From: Cordylochernes scorpioides
Taxonomy: Eukaryota > Arthropoda > Arachnida > Pseudoscorpiones > Chernetidae
Length of the DNA stretch: 64,000 bases
Assembly: GCA_030710605.1 (NCBI GenBank)
Contig: CP092880.1
Span: 6,629,009 to 6,693,008, forward strand
Reading direction: 5' to 3'
A program made the translations under genes and the position numbers. Below, piece after piece: positions 1-9,649 of the stretch (position 1 is its first letter; the number at the start of each line of letters is the position of its first letter). Below the pieces are notes generated by a model. It was given only the letters and a program-made list of their open reading frames with translations, was not told the origin of the DNA and ran no database searches.

Positions 1-114
1 TTTAAAGATTTATATATGAATTGCTCTCTATTTAAAAAAATGAAATTCAATATATTTTTACAATTTTTTAAATATCATTTGCTATCGTAAAGATAGAGAT
101 TCATATTTCTGTGA

Positions 115-330
115 AAAATCGACACTTCGGCCAGTTAGAGTATTTTTTTTTATTTTCTAAACGTTTCGACAAAAATCATTTGTCTTCGTAAGGAGAAGTA
201 AATAAAAATAAAGCATTTGGCGTTAAAAATTGTTCTGAAGAAGACAAAAGATTTTTGTCGAAACGTTGAGAATATTAAAAACTCTAACTAGCCGAAATGT
301 CTATCTTTTGCTAGTTGGAAGTCTCTTTGG
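115..330. repeat. Inverted pair of Penelope-type terminal sequences with hammerhead-like motifs
   Basis: Two copies of a sequence ending in TTTTTGTCGAAACGTT face each other. The + copy (235-267) has CTGAAGA, a GACAAAA/TTTTGTC hairpin, then GAAAC, which is the hammerhead core layout CUGANGA-stem II-GAAA. The - copy (160-192) has the same layout with one core base changed. Flanking 'cggccagttagag' and 'ctaactagccgaa' are inverted too. Related tails lie at 29265-29420 and 42560-42745. Confidence 0.5.
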
Positions 331-446
331 AAAAAATATATTTGGGTAAATGTCGATCAAATGTTTTATTCAGTTCCCAACGTATCAATGACATGCTGTT
401 ACTCTCCTAGAAGAATTATTAAAAAATAATCATTCCCACGAGGAGG

Positions 447-818
447 ATGACAGAAGACTACTTACTATCACACCTCCCTTTGAAAATTAAACGATTTATA
501 GCCCGTCAAAGGATTCTATGGCTATTTTTCCCCGAGGATATAACGGGATTTTGGAACAGCGACCCTTTAAATTGCTACTTCTGCAATGCTATCATCCAAG
601 ACAATTTGGTCCATCTTCTATTCCATTGCCCATTTTTACAGGAAAAGAGACTGGAAATTCACGAAATTTCGTGGCTAACTCACTATAATGAACAACATTC
701 ATATAAAAATTTTACTACTCTCCTGCTGGATAAAACATTTGTTTATAAATATTTAAAATTTTTTAAGGCGATTGATAAAATGAGGAAAGAAGTGCTCAAC
801 TCCAGAGACAACGGCTGA
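447..818 (+). pseudogene. LINE (non-LTR retrotransposon) ORF2 C-terminal fragment
   Basis: A 123-codon open stretch that contains the C-terminal cysteine motif of I/Jockey/R1-type LINEs (CYFC-x9-H-x4-C, around res 43-61: CYFCNAIIQDNLVHLLFHC). It lacks all reverse-transcriptase motifs, so it is a 5'-truncated copy, and the true start lies upstream of anything preserved. A 3' UTR with CTTAATAAAGG and a GTTGTTGTT tail follows to about 940, as expected for a LINE end. Confidence 0.7.
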
Positions 819-940
819 TTGCTCCCCCTCCCCTCTAAATTGCTTTTCCTCCTCACTCATGTACATATATAACCTTTTAGGGGAATCCCCTTGTAAAACA
901 ATAGTGTCTTAATAAAGGTTTTTGTTGTTGTCATTCTCAT
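819..940 (+). repeat. LINE 3' UTR with AATAAA and (GTT)n tail
   Basis: Follows the LINE ORF fragment. Contains 'cttaataaaggtttttg' and ends in a short GTT repeat. The same kind of tail is seen at 20640-20670. Confidence 0.6.
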
Positions 941-1012
941 GAGGAGAGTGAAAGCACATCATTGAAACATCGAGAACAAATTAGAAAATTGGTTAATACT
1001 GAGAACCATATA

Positions 1013-2292
1013 CAAGGTATGTCCCATAACTTCCCGGACTGGGTCCATAAAAAAATAAATAAATGAAAAATGTAAATAAATTTGACTTTTTATTATTGAA
1101 AAAATATCTGGCAACACGGTGGTACCAATATCGAGGCGGTACGTGCGCGCGCGCCAAGGTCATTCTAATTTATTTAAAGGTTACACCTAGCGCTGCGGCG
1201 ATTTTACGATGGAACAAAAATTGAAGCAGAGGATTTGCATAGAATTTTGTGGGAAACTTCAAAAATCAGCAACCGAAACTTTTGAAATGCCTAATGAAGA
1301 ATTCCCCAATGACCCCCCAAAGAGAACAACTGTTTTTGAATGACATTCTAGATTTAAAGCTGGCAGAATATTATTGAAGATGATCCTCGTCAAGTACGGC
1401 CAAAATTTCAATGGACTGATGAAAATGTGCAAAGAATCACCGATTTGATAAAAGAAAATCCTCGAACCACTTAGCTGGAGCTAGAACAAGACACAGGCAT
1501 CTCTAAAACAACGATTGGAAGGATCGTAACCTAAGATTTGAAGCTCAAAAAGACTCTTGCAAAATTCATCCCAAGATTCCTCACTAATGAGAAAAAACTG
1601 TGTTGGCTTGCAACCTGTGAGAACATGTTGGAAATGACAAGAACGGATCCGGAATGGAAAGACAAGATAATCACAGGCGACGAGACAAGGGTCTATGGCT
1701 ATGACCCTGAAACCAAGCGTCAATATGCCGAGTGGAGAGGTCAGGGTGAGCCTAGACCAAAAAAATCCAGGATATTGAAATCCAGAAACAAGGTGTTGCT
1801 GGTCGCTTTTTTGAATAACAAGGGCATTGTTCATTACGAGCATCTTCCTGCAGGCCAAACAGTTATTAAGGAAATGCATTTGTGCATTCTTCTCCATCTA
1901 AGGGAAGCTATTCGAAAAAAAAAAAGGCCAGAAAAATGGTCTAATGGTGCCTGGATCCTACACCATAACAATGCCCGCCCTCACACAGCGCACTTGGTGA
2001 CGAGTTTTTTTGGCTAAAAACGGGACAGAAATCCTACCTCAACCACCCTATTCCCAAGACATCGCACCAAATGACTTTTTGACACCAGGGATGACATAAT
2101 AGAAAAATAGCTGTTGGCATTGAAGAACATTCCAAAAGAGCCCTATGAAAACTGTTTCGACAATTTGGAGAAACGATGGCGCTGGCGCATTGAAGCAAGG
2201 GGGGATTACTTTTAAAAGTTTTAATAATTTTTTTTTTAATATCTTACCTTTTTTTTATGGACCCAGTCCGGGAACTTATGAGACATACCATG
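1013..2292 (+). mobile_element. mariner-like DNA transposon, full length but dead
   Basis: 1,280 bp bounded by TA (1011-1012 and 2293-2294). Terminal inverted repeats start CAAGGTATGTCCCATAA and end ...TTATGAGACATACCATG, matching over about 35 bp (both ends carry 'ggactgggtccat'). Length and TA duplication are typical of mariner. The transposase inside (1209-2213) is broken. A 5'-truncated sister copy is at 60091-60970. Confidence 0.88.
1209..2213 (+). pseudogene. mariner transposase pseudogene
   Basis: Begins MEQKLKQRICIEFCGK. In-frame stops lie near 1340, 1472 and 1533, and there are frameshifts after 2010. The catalytic region can still be read: first Asp in ITGDET, then HHNNARPH where the family has HHDNARPH (second catalytic Asp changed to Asn), and YSQDIAPNDF for the third. 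About 40 bp present in the sister copy are missing after AATGACTTTTT (about 2080), between two short TTTTGACACC-type repeats. It cannot be active. Confidence 0.85.
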
Positions 2293-2307
2293 TATATTTA
2301 TAATATA

Positions 2308-2606
2308 TGGTTATCTCAAAAGTTCGTAATATTTTGAGGAATAAATTTTTTATTCTTAAAACGTTTTCTTATTATTTGGCGAATAATATTATTACGTCGA
2401 ATACATAATATAATACATAATACAATTACTTTATACATAATACAAAGACATTATACATAACGGCGAATAATATTATTACGTCGAATACACAATAAAACAT
2501 AATACAATTACTTTATACATAATACAAAGATACATTATACATAACTGCGAATAATATTGGTATTTCAATTTTTTGCAAGTGTTTACGAACTTTTGAGATA
2601 ACCTTG
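2308..2606. mobile_element. mariner-type MITE (TIR 'ggttatctcaaaagttcgtaa')
   Basis: Ends are inverted repeats (GGTTATCTCAAAAGTTCGTAA / TTTACGAACTTTTGAGATAACC) with flanking TA. Inside, an 84-bp segment with 'gcgaataatattattacgtcgaatac' is repeated twice. The same family occurs at 22943, 32346, 33563, 33758 and 62340, and supplies the unit of the 29-bp satellite. Confidence 0.75.
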
Positions 2607-2819
2607 TATCAAACCATTCACTCAATAGTCTAAATCCTCACTGTGGTCTATGCACGCAAAACGATGTATACAGTCTCAACTTTTGTACATAAATATTCTT
2701 TCCTTGTTTTTATTCTATTCCTTACATTTCTGAACACTCGGATTTTTTCCTGGAAAATCTCTTAAAGATTTCTTGAAAAAAGTCATGGTCCACCTGTGCT
2801 CTGTGAGCAGAAGAGTTTA

Positions 2820-3285
2820 AATTGACTTGTTCCATTATATGTATGTTCCATATGTAAATACCTGTTTTCTTTCCTCTTTTCGCTCTCCACTTCTCCCACC
2901 CATATTTCCAAAAATATATATATATTTTTCCAAATCCATATTCTTATTTTCCATAGGATTATTCAAATAATAATCTGTATATATTTACCATATGTATATA
3001 ATCTTTCTCCATTTTTACCCCTTTGTATATTTCCCACTTTCATGGGTTTCTCCGTCCTGTAACCCCAAGGAGAATCTTTTGTAAGACCTGTGTGTCCTAA
3101 TAAAGATTTGTGTGTGTGTGTTTTTCTTCTATTTAAAATCTCCCTCAGCCTTTTCTTTTTCTCTTTTCTGAGCGAGGATTCAATTTCTTCCCCTGCTTCT
3201 AATTTCTTTTTAAATTCATTTCTAACAGGAGAATCATCTGTATAAGACGGAATGTCTTAATAAAGGCTTGTGTGTGTATATTTAA
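2820..3285 (+). repeat. Two LINE 3' tails in tandem
   Basis: Each ends with a polyadenylation-like block and a TG microsatellite: 'cctaataaagatttgtg' at about 3095 and 'cttaataaaggcttgtg' at about 3255. Both are preceded by 'agaatc(a)tttgtaagac'-type sequence, suggesting two insertions of one LINE family. No coding sequence is preserved. Confidence 0.45.
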
Positions 3286-3378
3286 ATCAAGTATACGTGT
3301 AAACACTAATACAAATTATATACATATATATAATGTGAAAAAATAGTACAAATGTGATATTGTACTGGGATAAGGTGC

Positions 3379-3486
3379 ATAATTTAAGAAAAAGACATCT
3401 CCTTATCGTGCAACTGAGAGTTGCTGATGGCGCAAGCCATCAGCAACTTTCAGTTGCACGATAAGGATATGCCTTTTCTTAAATTA
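3379..3486. repeat. Fold-back (palindromic) element
   Basis: About 50-bp arms (AATTTAAGAAAAAGACATCT... and its complement) around a 4-base centre at 'gatggcgcaagccatc'. Arms match with only a few differences. It would form a strong hairpin in RNA or single-stranded DNA. Confidence 0.75.
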
Positions 3487-3885
3487 TATATATAAGTATA
3501 TACAATAATAATACAAAATATTTTTCTCTACTATTTTAAATTCTGTAAACTCTCTCTTTGACCATTGACTAAATGTCAATAAACCATTTTTAATTGTCAA
3601 AATTGTCACTATTACAAATTCTACGTTCATGGTCAAGTAAACAGCCATGTGGAGGATCAGATAGGAAATGGTAGGTTGCGACACCTGGCGACGCTCGATT
3701 AGCCAAGGTTGGAAGTTGGAGATAAGGTAGGTGCTGACTGGTCTCTATGAGCTGTTTCTCTTAGCCAGTACCTGCTCTTGTATACATACACGCATTTTGG
3801 TGACTTAGTACGCTCCAAGAATCCGGGATACCTCAAGAGAGAAAGAGAGACGGGCACATCAGACTGCTTGCTGGTATGGAAGAAC

Positions 3886-4066
3886 GATAGAACCTCACGG
3901 TAAAGGACAACACCTAATTGCAGAGCCAAATTGTCTCTTAGGGAGAGGTGCCCGTTTACCGGAGAGTTGCTAAATAGTCAAAATGGTAATTTTGTAAATG
4001 AAAATTGTCCTTTGTAGAGAATGACCTCTAGCGCGAATGTCCTCACATGGAGTATGTTCTACTGTA
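3886..4066. mobile_element. Tigger/pogo-like MITE at the head of a satellite
   Basis: Matches, in reverse, the complete MITE at 20700-20846: AGAACCTCACGGTAAAGGAC at the left, a shared core (TTACCGGAGAGTTGCTAAATAG), and 'gttctactgta' at the right. The right ~73 bp is then repeated to 5779. Confidence 0.7.
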
Positions 4067-5779
4067 TTGGTGATGAAAACTGTCCTTTGTAGAGAGGTAC
4101 CCTCTAGCGCTAGTGTCCTCTCATGGAGGTTCTACTGTATTGGTGATGGAAACTGTCCTTTGTAGAGAGGTGTCCTCTAGCGCGAGTGTCCTCTCATGGA
4201 GGTTCCACTGTATTGGTAATGAAAACTGTCCTTTGTAGAGAGGTGTCCACTCATGGAGGTTCTACTGTATTGATGATGAAAACTGTTCTTTGTAGAGAGG
4301 TGTCCTCTCATGGAGGTTGTTCTACTTTATTGGTGATGAAAACTGTCCTTTGTAGAGAGGTGTCCTCTCATGGAGGTTCTACTGTATTGATGATAAACTG
4401 TTCTTTGTAGAGAGGTGTCCTTTCACGTGAGTGTCCTCTCATGGAGTATGTTATACTGTATTGGTGATGAAAAATGTCCTTTGTAGAGAGGTGTCCTCTA
4501 GCGTGAATGTCCTCTCATGGAGGTTCTACTGTATTGGTGATGAAAACTGTCCTTTGTAGAGAGCTGTCCTTTAGCGTGAGTGTCTTCTCATGGAGGTTGT
4601 TCTACTGTATTGGTGATGATAAACTGTTCTTTGTAGAGAGGTGTCCTTTCACGTGAGTGTCCTCTCATGGAGGTTGTTCTACTGTATTGGTGATGAAAAC
4701 TGTTCTTCGTAGAGAGGTGTCCTCTAGTCTGAGTGTCCCCTCATGGAGGTTCTACTGTATTGGTGATGAAAACTGTCCTTTTTAGAGAGGTGTCCTCTAG
4801 CGTGAGTGTCCTCTCATGGAGGCTGTTCTACTGTATTGGTGATGAAAAATATCCTTTGTAGAGAGGTGTCCTCTAGCGTGAGTGTCCTCTCATGGAGGTT
4901 CTACTGTATTGGTGATGAAAAATATCCTTTGTAGAGAGGTGTTCCTAGCGTGAGTGTCCGCTCATTGAGTATGTTCTACTGTATTGGTGATGAAAAATAT
5001 CCTTTGTAGAGAGGTGTCCTCTAGTCTGAGTGTCCCCTCATGGAGGTTCTACTGTATTGGTGATGAAAAATATCCTTATCCTTTGTAGAGAGGTGTCCTC
5101 TAGCGTGAGTGTCCTCTAATGGAGGCTCTACTGTATTGGTGATGAAAACTGTCCTATGTAGAGAGGTGTCCTCTAGCTTGAGTGTCCTCTCATGGAGTAT
5201 GTTATACTGTATTGGTGGTGGAAACTGTCATTTGTAGAGGGGTGTCTCCACTAGCGTGAGTGTCCTCTCATGGAGGTTCTACTGTATTGGTGATGAAAAC
5301 TGTCATTTGTAGAGGGGTGTCCACTAGCGTGAGTGTCCTCTCATGGAGGTTCTACTGTATTGGTGATGGAAACTGTCATTTGTAGAGGGGTGTCCACTAG
5401 CGTGAGTGTCCTCTCATGGAGGTTGTTCTACTGTATTGGTGATGGAAACTGTCATTTGTAGAGGGGTGTCCACTAGCGTGAGTGTCCTCTCATGGAGGTT
5501 CTACTGTATTGGTGATGGAAACTGTCATTTGTAGAGGGGTGTCCACTAGCGTGAGTGTCCTCTCATGGAGGTTGTTCTACTGTATTGGTGATGAAAATTC
5601 TCCTTTGTAGAGAGGTGTCCTCTCATGGCGTATGTTCTACTGCATTGGTGATGGAAAACCGTCCTTTGTAGAGAGGTGTCCTCTAGCGCGAATGTCCTCT
5701 CATGGAGGCTGTTCTACTGTATTGGTGATGAAAACTGTCATTTTTAGTGAGGTGTCCTCTCATGGAGGTTCTACTGTAT
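4067..5779. repeat. ~73-bp satellite made of the MITE terminus
   Basis: About two dozen units, mostly 73-76 bp with shorter 57-60 bp variants that lack the 'ctagcgtgagtgtcctc' block. Each unit has GTCCTTTGTAGAGAGGTGTC, CTCATGGAGGTTCTACTGTA and ATTGGTGATGAAAA. The 'aggttctactgta' part is the terminal repeat of the Tigger-like MITE immediately to the left. Confidence 0.85.
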
Positions 5780-5929
5780 CGTAAAAAACAATTGCGTCAC
5801 CCTCGGTGTCTAATCATTCCCAGATATCAAGAAAAACACAGAACAGATAGAAGACCCTCCAAAATACCTCCAAGTCTTGTAAAGAATCAGGGGAAATCAA
5901 CAATTATTTCGTTAAATATTTATTCGAAA

Positions 5930-6097
5930 AAAGTATCTGGACTGTTCACCAATGATGAACCAGGTTCTCCCATTAATTTATCATTACAGTAAAGACAGTA
6001 GAAATTTTTTTTTTTTTTTTTAATTTATAAAGGAACATACGCGTTAAAATTAGTTTATATTTTTTATAACAGATGTCGCTCTAATGCATCATGTTAA
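5930..6097. repeat. Relic of the 372-bp fold-back family
   Basis: Contains 'gttctcccattaatttatc', 'cagtaaagacagtagaaat' and 'cagatgtcgctctaatgcatcat', landmarks of the fold-back family at 18498, 36765 and the 372-bp arrays. Incomplete. Confidence 0.45.
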
Positions 6098-6530
6098 TTC
6101 TATATACAGTTACGAGCGTCATTCCTCATCTCCTAATCAACTCTGTCACCGTTTGCTTTTTTTTTTTGGAATGGCGCCCCCCTATTGGTTGGCTACGATC
6201 ACGCCACCTTTGCCCCCCCCCCCATCATGCCCCCCCCCCCCCCCCCCCCCCACTCGCTCTTTCGTTTTTGTAACTATTGTGTTGGAGCGGGTCGCTCCTT
6301 AAATAAATGCATATATTAGTTAATAACTAAATGGAATCCTCTCTTTCTTTTTCCCAGTAAGAGACGCCTACGGAGGCCAACAGTACATAGACAGATAAAG
6401 CACATAGGCTATAGTTATTAACTAACATATGCATTTATATAAGGCGCCAATTTATAATTGTAACAAATAGTATTTGAATCAAAACATTCAATCGGGTAAA
6501 ATACGGGCGTTGCCCGGGTCATTCGGCTAG
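6098..6530 (+). mobile_element. Non-autonomous Helitron carrying a gypsy-LTR fragment
   Basis: Left end TTCTATATACAGTTACGAGC; right end has the GC hairpin CGGGCGTTGCCCG followed by GGTCATTCGGCTAG and T, the Helitron 3' signature (hairpin + CTRR, inserted before T). Inside are a poly-C run (6215-6255) and an inverted pair 'atgcatatattagttaataacta' enclosing about 50 bp nearly identical to the 3' end of the Ty3/gypsy LTR at 10411. A second copy is at 44432-44870 on the other strand. Confidence 0.7.
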
Positions 6531-6554
6531 TATTGTTATAAAAAAGAGACATTA

Positions 6555-6990
6555 GGAGCCCTTACAGGATACTATATAAGACCGGTGGTCTTCTTCTATC
6601 TAATCTCCACTCAATCATATTAGGGTGTCAAGCTTGTAAAGCTTTGAAAAAGAGATTTGACAACCATCATGATTGGATGAAGTAGAATGCGTCTGCCTTT
6701 GTCATTAAGACTGGGAGCACTACTCAGTTGCAGGCCAACTTAGCTCCAAAAGAAATAGCCGCCTCTGACATGAAGAACAGATACCATGTGCAACCGCTCC
6801 TAATAAGGAGTACAAACGCTGCTCATCCTGTATCCTTGGATTAGGAGACCTTACAGGGTACTATCAGCCGGGCCAGCTGAGCCCAGGTTTTTTAGTGAGC
6901 TTGTTACTGCTCCCCCTCTTCCTTTTTCATCCGGGCTTGGGACCGGCAAAGACGGAGTTCCGGTGGTCTTAATAAAGCTGTATCCACATG
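6555..6990 (+). repeat. LINE 3' end family ('ccggtggtcttaataaag')
   Basis: A non-coding segment with 'catcctgtatccttggatta', 'gggtactatcagccgggcc' and a terminal TTAATAAAGCTGT. Copies of this block recur at 9055-9210 (-), 20862-21120 (-) and 21745-22090 (+). Ending in AATAAA suggests a LINE 3' UTR (inference). Confidence 0.5.
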
Positions 6991-7422
6991 TATGTATATT
7001 TCTGCCTTGATATTGGAACAAGGGATAGTTTTATTGCACAACCTGTTATTGTGATTTCACCAACGCCACTCTGTGTTATGACGACAGTTCTATATAGGGA
7101 GTCTCTGTTCTTGGTCGGCGGGGTTGTCGCTTTTTGTACCACTTTTTAAATATACAACAAAAATAGGAGGGAAATTTATATTTATTATCAATTAACAAAA
7201 TAGTAAAGGATATATATATATTATTAATAAAATTATATATTTAAATGTATTTACACTATAAAAATCGGGGAATCAAGGTAAATCGTCCCGTTATAAATTG
7301 TTTACAAGTTCTTCTGTTTTTCGTTTTTCCTCATTCCAGTCGCTGCATCCCCGTAAGCCCCCCGCCGTCGACCTCCCATTGGCTGCCTCGAACTCCTTCT
7401 TTTCCGACGCTGTATATATATT

Positions 7423-7601
7423 TGTAACAAAGTATTTATTATTTTATTAGCAGAGTATTATTTTTTCATGTTTATATTTTGCTATACTCTTTACACTTCC
7501 CTCTTTTGCTTATCTTTTGTTTAACACTCATAGTTTGTTCTTGTCCGAAATAAATTGTTGTGTCATTCCGAAGTTGGTCTTCCCTAATTTTCCACGTGGC
7601 A
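7423..7601 (+). repeat. Solo LTR (same family as TRIM at 37450-38151)
   Basis: 179 bp starting TGTAACAAAGTATTTATTA and ending CCACGTGGCA, with an internal 'gaaataaattgttgtg' poly(A) block. Aligns along its length with the two LTRs at 37450 and 37968 (opposite strand). No internal region follows. Confidence 0.6.
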
Positions 7602-7889
7602 ATATATATACACCACGGTTTCTAGGTATAGACTTCATTAATAGGGAGTCACCTTCATAAGGAACTTTTAAACAGATAACAGAATTCGTTTAATCTCTCT
7701 TTTTCTCTGATAAAATATCTCCATTTCTGACAGATCTCACTCCAATAGGATGATAACCGATATCTTTCTGATTAAATTTATAAATTCCATTGTCATCTAT
7801 CGATATAATTTGTAACAAATAAATTTAATATTAGAATTATAATTCTCTGTATCAATTAGATCAATCAAATCTAAATCTCCGAGGATACG
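7602..7889. other. No recognisable feature
   Basis: AT-rich sequence between the solo LTR and the next fold-back; no gene or repeat family recognised. Confidence 0.4.
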
Positions 7890-8220
7890 TTACTTTATTA
7901 CACTTTTAACGAGTTTACAAGTTTTCTGGTTGCAAACCACCCATCTATTGGTAAAAATCCTTTCATGAAACATTTAATTGTAGAAGGGTCGTTTAAAACC
8001 CGAAAACTTGTGAACTCGTTAAAAGTGTAATAAAGAAATTTATCGTTGGAGACATATTTAATTAATCTAAAAATATATACTGGCAAAATGTGTTTCTTTT
8101 TAATAATATCATCAAATGTTATCTTTACAGACCTTACTATAACGATAAAAGTTATTGAATGAGAGGGTTGATAAGACAAACCCTCTTATTAAATAACTAA
8201 TATCATTGTAGTACAAAGCC
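7890..8220. repeat. Two decayed fold-back elements
   Basis: First: 'ttacttttattacacttttaac'-type arms near 7890-7925 and 8000-8035 in inverted orientation. Second (8080-8220): the same family as the near-perfect fold-back at 34132-34352 ('catcaaatgttatctttacag', 'gttattgaatgagaggg'). Its other half is scattered at 8506-8640. Confidence 0.45.
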
Positions 8221-8339
8221 GCAGTCACCGTTCGGAGGAGATTAATTAAATTGCTGAATGCCGTGGTCTATTTGGATGAGGAAAGCGAAGACTAGAACGC
8301 GGCTAATTCCACACTTGTCTGTTCAGTGATACGCTAACC

Positions 8340-8512
8340 TTGACGTATGCACGAAGCAACGTGTGGCCATTGGACATGCGTCGGACCAGGAGACTGTTGT
8401 TGGGTGCTGCGCTGCCTGGAGTATAGGAGCTCCATCTATGATTCCTTTCTTCCTGTGGTGAATCTGTATAAGACCGGTGGTCTTAATAAAGCTTTGTGTA
8501 TGTGTAGTAAGG
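8340..8512 (+). repeat. LINE 3' tail
   Basis: Ends 'ataagaccggtggtcttaat' + AAAGCTTTG, the same terminal block as at 6965. A GC-richer island in an AT-rich region; no preserved ORF. Confidence 0.45.
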
Positions 8513-9054
8513 TCTGTAGAGATAATATTTGAAGATATCAGTCAACAGGCATTTACCGTAATTTAAATCCTACAGACAATACAAAGAGGTATTTACAATT
8601 ATAATAAACACATTGCCAGTGAATTTACTTTTACAAATTTTATACCAAATGAGAAATTAAGACGCGATTGCTTTATACAAATTTATCTTTTAGATTGTCA
8701 TTTTAAAATAATTTTTAAGTTGATTTTCTAAGTATGGCGTTAGAGACCTAATCCCTAAATTTTCTGATAACAATATACGAACAAATATAAAATCGCAGAG
8801 TGAATAAAGTCATGCTAAGTATCGAAGATGCCAACATTTGATTCCACAATGGTCAGTTTCAGAGCTGATCTAATATGATTGGAAGAAGGTAGAGCCAATC
8901 ACAATCCATCAAAGCTAATATGTCCATCCGTTCTAGACTTCCCTATTGATACAATCTCCCTTTATTGCAACATCGTCTTTAAAATGGACTTTCAGTATCT
9001 GGGTATCTTTTTTAAACTGATCAAAATGTTACTGACTATCTTCTTTTTTTAAAA

Positions 9055-9215
9055 TTATTATTATTGCCTTTGCCGGTCCCAAGCCCGAATGAAAAAAGGA
9101 GGAGGGGGAGCAGTAACAAGCTTGCTAAAAAAACTGTGCTCAGCTGGCCCGGTTGATAGTACCCTGTATGGGCTCCTAATCCAGGGATACAGGATGAGCA
9201 GTGTTTGTACTCCAT
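9055..9215 (-). repeat. LINE 3' end family copy
   Basis: Reverse complement of the block at 6800-6960 ('tttgccggtcccaagcccg', 'ggtactatcaaccgggcc'-type). Lies just upstream of the P450. Confidence 0.5.
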
Positions 9216-9590
9216 GTTAGGAGAGGCTGCACAGTGGCTGTACCTTTTTGGTCACAGTGGCTTCTTGAGAAACCAAGAAAGGGGTATTTAAGGCCAAACT
9301 TGCGTAAATACGCTTAACACATGAAAAAATAATAGAAAAATGAAAAATGTGAAAAAATAAATGGTGTCTCTTTGGTATGTACAAATTCGCACATTTCTTC
9401 AATGGGATAAAAAGATTACTTCTGTAGCTGTAAAAGAATGGAAATTCTATCAATAAATGTATTGAGTCTTGGTTTTATTTTTCACAGAAAAAGCTAGAAT
9501 CATCTGATAACCATCTGATTCTAGTAGTTTCATTTTTATACTATTTTTTATAAGTTTAGATTGTTTGGTCAGTAATTTGTTTTGTACAGG

Positions 9591-9649
9591 ATGGAGCTAT
9601 TCTTCTATCTACTCGGGACCTTGCTCCTTCTGATCTTAGCCTGGGTCTG
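9591..9649 (+). CDS. P450 exon 1 (membrane anchor)
   Basis: Codes for residues 1-19 plus two bases of codon 20: Met followed by a Leu/Ile/Phe-rich stretch ending AWVW, then donor GTGAGT at 9650. The ATG is preceded by a pyrimidine-rich tract and TACAG|G, which reads like a splice acceptor, so a non-coding first exon upstream is possible. Confidence 0.85.

Noticed and set aside
4186-4410. Repetitive ORF (HGGSTVLVMKTVLCREVS) in the ~73-bp array
   Set aside because: An artefact of unit variants that happen to keep frame.
6084-6302. Proline-rich ORF (PPPPPPSCPPPPPP)
   Set aside because: Produced by a poly-C run inside a Helitron; the twin at 44643-44942 shows the same artefact with different run lengths.
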